Assembly (NCBI RefSeq): GCF_048544455.1
Contig: NC_133538.1
Location: 147,418,922-147,482,921, forward strand
Direction: 5' to 3'
DNA: 64,000 nucleotides
From: Silene latifolia
Taxonomy: Eukaryota > Streptophyta > Magnoliopsida > Caryophyllales > Caryophyllaceae
The notes below the pieces were generated by a model. The model saw only the letters and a program-made list of their open reading frames with translations. It was not told the origin of the DNA and did no database searches. The position numbers and the translations under genes are program-made. Of the stretch, positions 34,499 to 45,902 are shown piece after piece (within the stretch, counting starts at the first letter, position 1; every line of letters starts with the position of its first letter).

Positions 34499-37400
34499 TA
34501 TAAAATTCATGTGGAGAACATGTTTATGTGATGGAAGTTGATTTTCTACTTTGGCTATGTTAGTGAATAGGGGATTTTATGTCGTATATTATGTTATTGT
34601 TGTACGTAAAGCTATAGAATAAAAGCATGTGGGTAAATCATGATTGACAAGTTAAATAATCTATGTGCATGATGAATGTTGTTGCTTGTCTTTTGAAGAT
34701 AGTAACATGTGATTAGGAATACTGGTTTTATGAGTATTGAGTTATTTTTGTTTACCTTGTTGTCGTTTAAGTTGTTTGGAAGTAGAAATCAAGTAGTTGT
34801 GTTTTTTTATTATATAGAGGTTGTCTTTAAACTGTTATAACTTGAGATGTATATATGATTTTAATGATATTCCAATTGGAGGTGATACCTTGTTCTGTTA
34901 CGATTCTAACTATAGGTCACACGCCCAAAATGACCAAGAAACGAGTGAGATATGACCGTTTTACGAAAATTGGATAGTGCTGAGAAATGCGTAGGGTACT
35001 CGATCGAGTGGGCCTTACTCGATCGAGTGCACCTCTTGTTACTCGATCGAGTAACCTTTACTCGATCGAGTAGCCCTGGTAATTTGTTTTACGTGTCTCT
35101 GACCTTCAACTACTCGATCGAGTAAGTCACTCACTCGATCGAGTGACATGTACTCGATCTAGTGACCTCTGTTTTGGGTCATATGCTTATATTTTAACTT
35201 CGTTGCCTATTATGTTTAATTCAAAGGTGTTATTTTGCTTCCTTATGCATTGTTTTACGTATGTGTTGGTCCTGATGCGTAAGTTACCCAATCTTGTGAT
35301 GTAAAGAGTGGCACCTGTGGTGAGTATGAGTTCGGTGGGGAGGACATGCGTTATATGTGGTTGTGATAAGTAGTGGAAAAGAAAAGGAAGATTGGTAAGG
35401 CTTATTAAGGCATGGAGCATGTTTTATGAGATGAGATGAGTGATATGATTGTGTGTTGAGTAATGTAAAAGTAAGTGAATATGGGCAAGGGATGATGCGA
35501 GTCTAAGGAACGTGAGAATGAAAAGATTGAATGGAAGGATGTGGATAGCGGAAACTTGAGATGTGTAAAGAATTATGGAGGGAGATGCTTAGGAAACGTG
35601 TGGGTTAAAAATATAAGTAGTGAAAGGTCATTTTAGAGGGATTGAGAAGAGTGGTATATAGTGAACTTAATGGAGACATGTCGCGACAAGGATTTGCAGA
35701 TGGTGAGTGAGTTTGGGAATTTGCATTATCAAGAGGTGAAATTAATGTGTGATTTCCTTGGGCAAGTAACGTTAAGAAATGAGTTTTGGGATTCTTAAAA
35801 AAGAAAAAAAACTGATTGGTGATAAGTGTGTGAGTGATAGCATGATAAGAAAAGATCCATGGTAAGAAAGAGTGAGATGATATTGATATGAAATAATGGG
35901 ATTTGAGCTTTGGAGCAATGATAAGGTAACCGAAGCACTAAAGAGTTAGGTAGAGGTAATAAGGAGTTGAGCTATTACTTGGTATTGTTGAGTGTAAAGA
36001 GAAAAGAAGGATAAAAGTAAGCTGAGAAAAATGTTGACCGGAGTTATGTGACATAGAAGTAAGGAATCGCCGAGATGTATGATACTTTCATGAGGATGTT
36101 AGTTAATGGTTATATAGGAGTTTCAGGACAACATGATTAGTCATCAGTTTCGAGGAATTAAGGGAGTAAGAAGTTGGTAGAGTATCTGCATGATATGAGA
36201 TTTTGGTGGAGAATTAGATGACGATACAATTAAGGATAGTATTGGGAAGAATGTTGGGGTAAATTTTGTTGATGAATTTGATGTTCGTTATTTGGAATGT
36301 TAACCGAAGCTAGAAAATGAACTGTTACATTTAGAGGTGAGTGTAAGAGATTGTTATACGAGCAGTGGTGGTATTGTGGTGTTGTCAATAGTGGTTAAAG
36401 GTGATGATGGACAAGAAAGATAGCAATTCTAAAGAGGTTGATTTTGGTAAAGGCCGGATTGAAATGTACGGTTGTAAGGAAGTATAAGATGTGGTTATAT
36501 GAGGCGGGTGCTAGTAGTTGAATATTAATGGTATGGTTATACTTAGCAGGAGGTGATGGTTATGCGAATGGGAGAATATGTTATGAGGGGCATACGAGTT
36601 AAGCTCGGGCGAGAGGTAACTTTTATCAAGTGGTAACTTACGTGATCAGGATTGACTAGTTGGATGTGATTATGGGTCTATGATGTGTATAAACGTTTGT
36701 GTGAGGTTCTGACCTCACGATAAGGGGTATGGTGTGATAGTCATAATGTTGTTATCTGAATGTTCTGTAATATATGTTCGATACGGTAACCTAATGGAAT
36801 GATGTTCAAAAGTGATAGTTTGAGTGATCTAGCATGGCTAGTTATACTTGTATGTGTATTCATGATATATATTTATTCCATGAAAAGGTATGGATGATAT
36901 TCATGAGATTCTTGTCTGTTTATTCCGTATAATATGTTGTGTTATAATCTAGTAAAGCAGTTTTAAGTAAGTTTTCTTGTCTGAAAAGTTATACTGAGTC
37001 AGTGTTTATGGGAATTGTATGTGGTTGTGATGTCTATCGATGTGGTTGTTGTGCCTCGGGCGGTGATCCGGGCACGGTACTTCATGTTGTGATGCGGGTA
37101 TTTTCGCGCAGCGGTGCGGCTGTTGGTGGCAGTGTTGCGATGCCGTCACCGGTTGTGGTGAAGTAGGCGGGATGATTACGATTCGAGTTTTGAAAGTACA
37201 TACCAGTTATACATAGATTGTTGTTTTGTTTGATATTGCTTCCTATGAGTTTCGGGTTGTACATATAGATGGTTGTTTTATTTATTTATGTTTCTTACCT
37301 ATTTTAGTTTGGGAGTAAGGGTAGAGTATGATATGGAAGAGAGTTGTGTATGTTTTCGTTGTTGTCATGGTATAGTGATATCCTATTGATGGGACACAGT

Positions 37401-38113
37401 TGCGAGAGGTTGTTGGAGTACTTGTGATGTTCTTTTAGAGGAGGCATTGGTTGACTTAGTAATGGCAAGTGATTCGTGGAACATGTGTTGTACAGATCTG
37501 AAAGCTGCAGGTGGTCCATAATCTTTTGTTGAGACAGTGAGTATAGGGTGTTGGACATTAGTATCATGGTAAGTTGTCGATGAGTTTGTGGTAATAAAAG
37601 GGAGAACTTGAGGACCTAGTGTGAGTGTGTGTAATAATTGTGGATCGTGAGTTTTGAGTATGGAGATAAGTGCATGTATAGAGGACTATGTCGTTTTGGC
37701 GGTAATAGGGAACAGTTGAAGTTTTGGTTAAGCTAAAGATTTTGTGGTATAGGTTGGGTGGTGTGCCGAGTGAATTGAGGTATGAGAACTGTTAAGTAAG
37801 AGAGCCTTGGATATAGGAATGGTGAGTATTTAGATTATAGGCGATTATCTTTGACATGCGGTGGTGATGGGGATAATGAGAAAATATAGCTAAGGATTTA
37901 GTATTAGTGAGTTACGAGGACGTAATGTTTGTCTTAAGAGTAGTAGGATGCGATAAAAGAGAGTTTCATGGTTGTGCATGTTGTAGTATATTTGGAAGTA
38001 GAGTGTCGGTGTAGCATAAAGGATGGATCTTTGTTGTGATTGACAATGGGATGATGATATTTAGGAGTTTGAGAGTGTTGACAGTGGGATGATGATGTTT
38101 ATGAGTGTGAGTA
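34499..38113 (+). other. Noncoding, cytosine-poor interior of the chromovirus-like element
   Basis: No retroviral domain could be read in any frame. Bases 34998-35165 hold seven ACTCGATCGAGT-type palindromes. From about 35400 to 38100 the plus strand is markedly poor in C and rich in G, A and T. A short GC-rich island lies near 37040-37160. Confidence 0.6.
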
Positions 38114-38484
38114 AACTTCGAGGACGAAGTTCCTTTTAAGGGTGGTAGAATGTAACATTCCGTTTGATGTTTATGAGTGTCTTGATATTGGATTTTCTAG
38201 TGGATAATATGTTAGTGAAACGGAGCTAGCAGCGTTTGTGGATGGTAGTTGGTAGTGTATGGAGTTAGTGTCGAGAGAGACTATAATGTAGTTGATACGA
38301 TATCGTGAACCATGTTGTGGAGGTAGGAATAGTTGGTGGACTTGGTGTTAAGAGTTCATGTTTTATAGGTTGGGGTTTTGGTTTGAGTTCTTAGTTGCAT
38401 TGTTGTGTCTTGATCGAGTCAGTATGTTTGTTTTTATGTATGGGTTGAACTTCGGGGACGAAGTTCCTTTTAAGGAGGGAAGAC
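38114..38484 (+). promoter_or_regulatory. Two successive hairpin/polypurine tract/LTR-start modules
   Basis: First module: hairpin AACTTCG-AGGA-CGAAGTT (38114-38131), purine-rich CCTTTTAAGGGTGGTAGAA, and TGTAACATTCCG at 38151, which looks like an LTR start. Second: hairpin GAACTTCG-GGGA-CGAAGTTC (38447-38466), CCTTTTAAGGAGGGAAGA, then the real 3' LTR at 38485. The 300 bases between could be a truncated LTR of a related element. Confidence 0.55.
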
Positions 38485-39885
38485 TGTAATACTACGGTTT
38501 TTTATGTCTATGGGTACTCTATCGAGTGGAACTTACTCTGTCGAGTAAGTATGTTTTTATACGAAACAATAGTCTGCCTGATGGGTACTCGATCGAGTAC
38601 ATGTGGCACTCGATCGAGTAAGAGGCACTCGATCGAGTAAGTCACTCACTCGATCGAGTAAGTGTGTTTTACGGGTTTGTTTTGACGGGTTTTGCTAATA
38701 ACGCGAGTTTAATATAAAAGATTTCCGTCATTTTCTTTAATCAGTTTTTCACCTTTCTAAACCTTTCAAAAGAAAAAGAAGTTACGTAGTTCTCTCTCGT
38801 CGCGTTGTTAGCAAAACCTAAGGGCTAGAGTCGTCGGATCGTTGAGTTCTTTACGCCTATGAGACCGTCGCATTGTGGGTAAGCTCCTAGTATGATTTTT
38901 ATATCGTTTCATTGGTTTTTGTTGAAACCATAACTTGGTAATTTGGGGGTTTTGGGGAGTATGGTTAATGTTAGATTGTGATTGTATGATTGTGTGTTTA
39001 TAGGAGATGATTTCGTTGAAGAACGATTGTGATTAGCTGATTGTGACGATCTTGGTGATTGCTTTCCAGGTAGGGTTTCCCTACTCAGTATTGGTTACAT
39101 AATGTGTGATGTTTGTGATGGTGATTGTTGGTTAGTTATATTATTGATTTGATTTTAATGGTTGTTGGTTGTATATTGTTGATTGGTTGTGTATCTGTCT
39201 GTGATCTTCGGGGTGCGTCCCTGGCTGAGTTGAGTCACTTGCGGGAGTGGCTTCACGCCCTTGATTCGCCTTCTATGGAACCCGCCACAGAAGGGATGTG
39301 CACAATAATGTACTTGGGTTTATCGCTCGAAGGAGATGAGCGAGGCTTAGGTGGGAACGACTGCGGTCCCCCACTGGCAGCAAGGAGTACTTGTTGCGAT
39401 GGGTACTCTGGCAGGGCTACACACTTCGATTTGTAGTCTGATGTGTGGAGAGGAGATGGAGTATTGGAGATTGTGTTGTGTTCATTGAGTTGTTTGTAAT
39501 ACTGTTTCTTTGCAGCTGTTTGTTTTATGTAATCAGTACTGATCCCGTTTAAATTTTTTAAAAATTGTGGTGATCCATTCGGGGGTGGTGAGTAGTTATT
39601 GAGCAGGTATGATTCATGGGATAGCTGGGTTGAGTCATCACGAGCTGTTTTAGAAGCCTTATGCTGTGTCGAACGTTGTTCTTTAGCTAGTTGGTTTAAT
39701 ATTTGAGAGCCTTTGTATTTTCTTTTATCAGTTTCGGTTTTGGTTGTATCGCTTTAAACTTTATTATTATTAAAGTACGTTTCGTTATTGTCTATTTGAT
39801 TATCATTGCCTCGGATAACCGAGATGGTAGCATTCTCATGCCTTAAGTGGTCGTGGTAAGGCACTTGGAGTATGGGGGTGTTACA
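38485..39885 (+). repeat. 3' LTR of chromovirus-like element, 1,401 bp
   Basis: TGTAATACTACGG...GGGGGTGTTACA. Contains palindromes TACTCGATCGAGTA at 38518-38665 and a conserved block at about 39225-39430 (CACTTGCGGGAGTGGCTTCA, ACCCGCCACAGAAGGGATGT) shared with the solo LTR at 45903-47244. Confidence 0.9.
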
Positions 39886-39890
39886 TCATC

Positions 39891-42669
39891 AAGTGTAACT
39901 TTCATACACGAAAAAGAGTTAGTAGGCACAACATTTAAATCTACCATATACACATTCCTTTTCCTATGGCCTTCAAGAATAATATTACTTGTACTTTCAA
40001 TTATAATGCGACAAACATCAGTATGAAAAACGACCTTGTTACCTTTGTCGCATAGTTGAGATATGCTAAGTAGATTATGCTTGAGACCATCCACTAGATA
40101 AACATCACTGACTGCGTTTGATTTAGAAATTCCAACTTTGCCCACACCAATCACTTTGCCCTTCTTATTATTCCCAAAAGTCACCTTTCCTCCATTGAAA
40201 GGTTTGAGTGAAAGAAACAAATTCTTATCTCCAGTCATGTGTCTTGAGCATCCACTGTCAAGATACCATTAATTGTTTTATTTCACCATTACCTGCAAAA
40301 GGATTAGATACAGTTTTTATGTACCCAAGCAAAGTTGGGTCCTTTATGGTTAGTTACCCTATATACTAAATCCTTTCGTACCCAAACTTGTCTAACAGTC
40401 GTGTTTCTAAACTTTGGGTAGTTTCGTTCAGGAGGAGTTCTAGGTCTAGGGGACTACCTGGGTCTCACATATCTAGTCTCCTTATGTTGAGGTTTACCTT
40501 TTTTAGGTTCACAAGGAATTTGTGAAGTGCTACGGTTTTTGGTGAAATCAAATGCCATGTCGTAGAACCAACGAAAGTTATTATTCCTCTCTTCGTTAGG
40601 TTCATCTATACGGAATTCATCATCCTCGACTGTTATGTCAACCGTTTTACCAAATTCGGTATTTTTTTCATATATCATGTACACGTTTGACACAATTGTC
40701 TTGGATGTGACCCGTATGACCACAATAATTGCAAATCAGATATTCAGGAAAATCGACATATTTTCTTTTTCTGAAATCATGATCTGAAGGTGTTGATTTG
40801 CATTTAGAGTGATCTCTACGGCTGTAGCACTCATGTCCTAAACCCATCTTCATATTATTGTCAGATTGTTTGGTTAGGAAGTTTAAGACTTTTGTGCTAC
40901 CTTCCCACTTATCATGGACCTTTCTTGCGTGTAGGAGTAAGTCCTTTAGGGTTTTAATCTCTTCAAGACATTTCGTGTGATCTACGTCATTATCCTTCTT
41001 GAAATTGTCACGAAAGTCTTGGAACCTTTTGTTAAGAATAAATACAACATCCGAGTGCTGTTTCTTAACATTGATCATGTCAGTTTTAGATTCCTTCAAT
41101 TTCTTTGTGAGAGAATCGATTTATTTCTTTTGGTCTAAAATCACTGCTTCACCAGATGTGATTTTAGCCTCTAAAAGTTCTTTGGCTTTTCTAAGTTCTA
41201 AAGTTGTAGCTTCATTAGCTATAACTTTGGCTTGAAGGTGCTTAATTATAAGCTTTAGGTCTGAAATTATAGCTTCATTAGCTATAACCTTGGACTAATC
41301 CCTTCTTTTCAGCATTAGCAGTATCTAATGTTGTAGCTTTATCAGCTGTAACTTTAGATTTCAACTTCTTAGCTTTTGCCTTTAGAATATGATTCTCCTC
41401 AGCAATATCAAGAATCTGTTGTTTTAGATCCTTTAGTTCCATATCCTGTTCATGACATTTGTCGAGGGATTGCTCAAAAAATTCAATTAGGGCATTCTTA
41501 GATAATTTCTTAACACGTTTTTTGAGTTCAAGATAACTAACCTTATCATCGTCATCTTCATCTGATTCTCCAAGAAAGCAGTAATTTGAATGAGAAACCG
41601 TGCTATCATCGTCACTGTCAGAGATTAGGTCAAGACTGATGCTGCTAAGACAAAAATTGGCTACTTCGTCATCTTCAGATCCTTCATCATCTTCTGAGTC
41701 AAGATCTCCCTAACACGAATCCATCATTACTTGTTTAAACTCCTTCTTTGTCTTCTCGCGTTTTACCTTGTCTTTAATTTTCTCCCATGTTGGATAATCC
41801 TTGATCATGTGATCAGATTCTCCACACTTGAAGCAACCTCTATTAGCAAATGATGATTTTGATTCTGTTGCTTTCTTGTTAAAGGACTTGTTGTTGTTAG
41901 AAGAAGATTTTGCTTGTTTGTTTCGAAAGATTCTATTTTTAAAACGTCGTGCAAACAAGACCGTCTCATCTTCTATGTCAGAGCTAACATCTTCGCTTTT
42001 CAAGGCCATATTTTTACCTCTACTTGTTTCATCTTCATCAGCATTTAGAATTATTTCATGGTCCATGAGGGCACCAATGAGTTCTTGATAGGATAGTTTC
42101 TTAAGATCTCTCGATTCCTCCATTGTTGTGACCTTGGCACGCCACTTGTTAGTCAGGCTCCTAAGAACCTTTCTTGCAATGTCCTCGGTGTTAAACTTTC
42201 TTTCTAGGTTTTACAATTCATTTATGATGCTTGAAAAACGTGCGGACATACTATCCAAGGACTGGTTTTGCTCCATACTGAATAGCTCATATTTCTGCAT
42301 TAACAGATCTATGCGGTGTTTCCTAACAATGGAAGTACCTTCATAAGCTAGTTCAAGGCCGTCCCATATTTCCTTGGCCGTTGAGCATGAAGAGAAGCGA
42401 TCGAATTCTGCAGTAGTCATGCCGTTTTGCAATAGGCTTATTGCTTTAGAATTATTTTCGGCCTTCTTGTAGTCAGCCTCAACGTAATCCTCTTCTTTTT
42501 TCTCATAGGTAGTGCCTTCAGCGGATGCAACCAAAATTTTATGCGGTCCATTTTGGATAATCCTCCAGCACTCCCAATCATGACCCTTCACATAATGAGT
42601 CATCATGTTCTTCCATAAACCATAATTCTTCCCATCAAAGACGGGACACATGAGGTATTTGGAATCCAT
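39891..42669 (-). pseudogene. gag-pol: Sirevirus gag, protease and pre-integrase
   Basis: ATG at 42669 starts MDSKYLMCPVFDGKNYGLWK, the copia gag N-terminus. In-frame stops follow at 42211 and 41710, then frameshifts. First knuckle CFKCGESDHMIKDY has Tyr in place of the last Cys; a second, CNYCGHTGHIQDNC (near 40710), is intact. Between them lies a long coiled-coil region with repeats of KVIANEAT. Protease follows with YLDSGCSRHMTGD (near 40260-40215), and a pre-integrase region with VYLVDGLKHNLLSISQLCD ends at the chromovirus-like insertion. Length and two knuckles fit Sireviruses. Confidence 0.8.
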
Positions 42670-42760
42670 TTATCACGTGATAGGCAGCGGAATATAAAAC
42701 AATAAGATAAATAAAGATAGACAGATCAACCTCTTTGCGCTTAGGCAATCAAGAGCACGA

Positions 42761-42773
42761 GGCTGTGATACCA
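42761..42773 (-). promoter_or_regulatory. Primer binding site of the Sirevirus
   Basis: Minus-strand TGGTATCACAGCC next to the LTR end; one base off the initiator-Met type TGGTATCAGAGCC. Confidence 0.7.
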
Positions 42774-43340
42774 ATTGAAGAGTCCATCGATCCGAAATAC
42801 TCAAGGGAGGGGGGGTGAATTGAGGAAATTGAGGATTAAAAACTTTAACCTACTTTTTCGATTGCACGTGTATAATCAATTATTTAAAGTTTATTGATTA
42901 AACATTAACTAATCAATTAATTAACGAATTAAAGAAATCAAATAAACGAAAGAGAAAGAGAGACACACAGATTTTTGAAGTGGTTCAGTATCACAAATCG
43001 AAACCTACGTCCACTATTCTCGATTAATAAATTTATTACTTTTCTACGGAGTACAAATTTACTAACCCAACTCGTACAACTAACCCTAGTTGTAACTCAA
43101 GTGAGTATCGCTAAATACTCGAGTGACTAATTTATGCTAATAAGAAAGCACTAATGATTCTTCTAAAAGTTCACGTTAATGAACGAGTAAGAAATCAATT
43201 AAGTGCCATTATCTTATAACGATAAAAAAGAATGAATCCACAAGTTTATAAGACGCACGACCTTTTCAAAATAACAGAACGGTTTTTGTTTGTAAAACAC
43301 GGTTTTTGCTTTTAAAATAAAATCAAAATTATGCTCAAAG

Positions 43341-44606
43341 TGAAGGAAAAGTAGATCTATATACTAACATATTCATATATGTTCCATTTTAATTTGTCAT
43401 AAAATTAATAAATGATCTTATGCATGCAAACAATTTAACAAAATAAAGAAGAAACATTCATCCTTACATTGGAATTTCGGTTCATATGGGCACAAAAGAG
43501 ATCTCCTTCTCTTTTGTTCTTGAGCTTTCCTTTTGGATGAACAAAGACCCAAGTGTATGATCTCTCCCAAGGATTTATACCCAAAGCTTACTCTTAATTA
43601 AAATTAATATAATGTATACTAGATAATATTAATTTTATAAGAAAAATTGACCCAAAATTATTTGGTATCTCTCCCAAAACCGGTTGAGAGAGAGGAATTA
43701 TAGAGGAAATTTTCTCTTTCTAAAAACTCTTATTTTTGTGAGATGAATGAATGAATAATCACTAGTCTCTATCTTAGTGAATATTAGGTAAAATAATAAG
43801 AAAAACCACAAGGGTTTTCTTCCCAAAAACCGGTTGGAAGAGAGCATGGGAAGGAGCCAATGCATGCCCTAGTTGTTCTTCACAATGAGCAATAGGTATG
43901 CAAGGCTAGTTTAGTAGGTAATCATGTTGTTTACCACTAATAAAATAACTTAATATTTGCCTAATCTTCCTCATCTTTTCGGCACATATGGATAACATGG
44001 AGTCCATTTTATTTTTGTCAATTGCCAATATGTCACATGTCATATGTTACATAAATTTGTTATGTATTTTTAACATATTAAAAATCAACGTATTAATAAA
44101 AATACGTCATATACAAAAATCGACTTAGTAATTCATAATTACTTGTACCAAAATAATTTACCAATTATAAATCACAACAATTTGTATTTATAATAATTCA
44201 TTCAAATTTAATTGTTTCCTTAAACAATAATTTCATCTGAGTAATGATACAATTCGATTACTCAGACCGTATCTCATTTTAATCAATTTCAATGAGATAC
44301 GTAAATATTACTTCCAAAATTATCCGTCAATTTTAATTAAATTAATTAACTCGTAATGTTATACGATCAATTAATTGATCAATTAAGAGTGTTGCCCTAT
44401 AGGTATGACCTAGGGGATCAACTGATCACCACCGTCGCACGACAGTAATGTCAAACTCTAGTCAGCCAATCATTACCGATATATGTTGACCAGTTGACAG
44501 TAAAAATACTTCCCAATTGTATTCTTTAAAAAATGAGACTTAAACATGTGATCATTATGATCAACAGTTGTGATCGCATTATTGTCGGAGGACACTTATT
44601 CCAACA
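43341..44606 (-). repeat. Tork-type 3' LTR, 1,266 bp
   Basis: Plus-strand TGAAGGAAAAGTAG...TTATTCCAACA, matching 52379-53645 throughout. Confidence 0.9.
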
Positions 44607-44631
44607 ATCTCCCACTTGTCCTCGACAAGTG
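44607..44631 (-). promoter_or_regulatory. Tork-type polypurine tract overlapping a hairpin
   Basis: Minus-strand AAGTGGGAGAT abuts the LTR. CACTTGT and ACAAGTG (44625-44631 and 44613-44619) form a 7-bp stem with loop CGAGG, so the tract begins in the hairpin arm. Confidence 0.75.
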
Positions 44632-45362
44632 TGCGTCACCAATTCTCTTGTCCTATTACTATCTCCCACTCAATGCAAGGTGTCTTTCAGGTCGTACTTG
44701 CAAGTGATCATATCGAGAGTGGTTTCCTCGATCTGGAGAATAACTGATTGACCGGATTTATCCACCATGGATACATTCCGAGCGTGGCCACGCATTTCCG
44801 TTCATTACTCCTCGAGTGGCCCCGAGATATTGTTATAACTCGACTAGGGGTGGACAATTCCTATCGCACTTATTCCTTCAACTAGCCACACCATCATAAC
44901 CCAAAATATGCCCATTTGACCCCATTTACGAAGGTCGTAGTAACACAAATCAAAGTTATTACGAAGCTGTGCCATCTTAGGCGAATAGTCTTTAGTCAAA
45001 AGAATCGACTCATTTGAATACTATAGCAGATCTCGCCACGACCAGGCTATATAAATTTGCCAGAACTCTATAAGCGGTCATAAGGCGACAAAATGTTCTA
45101 ATGATCTGCCTATGTGATCGACTAGTCATCTCACATGACTCTATGGCACTTGAACTTGCCATCAATCGCATCACACTCTAGTCACTTCGAGACGTCACCT
45201 CATACAAGTGACTATGGGCAAATACTATGTTAATCCGTGTTCACTTTAACGTGGTTCAATTGTCATTACAACCCGTTTGGATGTAACAATGTATAAATTA
45301 AGATAAAAACAAATGTGATTATGAACATGAACAAAAACAACACTTTTATTTCATTTCAAAAT
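44632..45362 (-). other. Tork-type 3' noncoding region
   Basis: Between the RNase H stop and the polypurine tract. No coding sequence or repeat of note. Confidence 0.5.
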
Positions 45363-45902
45363 CTAACATAGACTTGGTACACGTTTAAGTCTCATGGACA
45401 CCATATGTCCATCATGTTTAGCCTGCGATAAAGGCTTGATGAGCGGATCGGCTATGTTGTCATCCGTCCCAACCTTACAAATCGCAGTTTCCTCTCTTTC
45501 AATGAAATCTCTTATTACATGATATTTTCTAAGTACATGTCTAAATCTATTACTAGACTTCGGCTCCTTAGCTTGGAAGATCGTCCCACTATTATCACAA
45601 TAGAGAGTGATGGGATCATTGGCGGTAGGTACTAGTTTTAGACCTTCCGTGAATTGCCTGATCCAAACAGCTTCCTTAGCGACTTCCGATCTTTGCAATG
45701 TACTCGACCTCCGTTGTAGAATCCCATGATTCTGACTTCCTTAAAGCTTCTCCAGCTTACAACACCACCATTGAGCATGAAAACGAAACCAGCTTGTGAT
45801 TTCATGTCATCTCTATCTGTTTGAAAACTTGAGTCCGTGTATCCATTAACACGCAGCTCAGTGTCTCCTCCAAACACTAGGATAGAGTCCTTAGTTCTTC
45901 TC
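45363..45902 (-). pseudogene. pol: Tork-type RNase H, C-terminal part of pol
   Basis: Two overlapping minus-strand frames (45910-45638 and 45698-45363) shifted at about 45690. The first has LRVNGYTDSSFQTDRDDMKS and GFVFMLNGGVVSWRS; the second EAVWIRQFTEGL, ITLYCDNSGTIFQAKEPKSS and DNIADPLIKPLSQAKHD. These are conserved copia RNase H elements. It was cut from RT by the solo LTR at TTCTC. Confidence 0.85.

Larger units (their letters stand above)
29110..39885 (+). mobile_element. Chromovirus-like LTR element lacking gag-pol (LARD-like)
   Basis: LTRs at 29110-29280 (171 bp, internally deleted) and 38485-39885 (1,401 bp), primer site TGGTATCAGAGC, polypurine tract CCTTTTAAGGAGGGAAGA, and 5-bp duplication TCATC (29105-29109, 39886-39890). 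Removing the LINE leaves an internal region of about 4.4 kb with no gag, RT or integrase motif, as in large retrotransposon derivatives (LARDs). The LTR layout and the ACTTCGGGGACGAAGT hairpin before the tract are those of Tekay-type chromoviruses; that lineage is inferred from noncoding signals only. It sits in the Sirevirus integrase. Confidence 0.85.

Noticed and set aside
39125-39436. 103-codon frame in the chromovirus-like LTR
   Set aside because: Falls in an LTR block shared with the solo LTR, where the reading frame is not kept; the conservation is noncoding.
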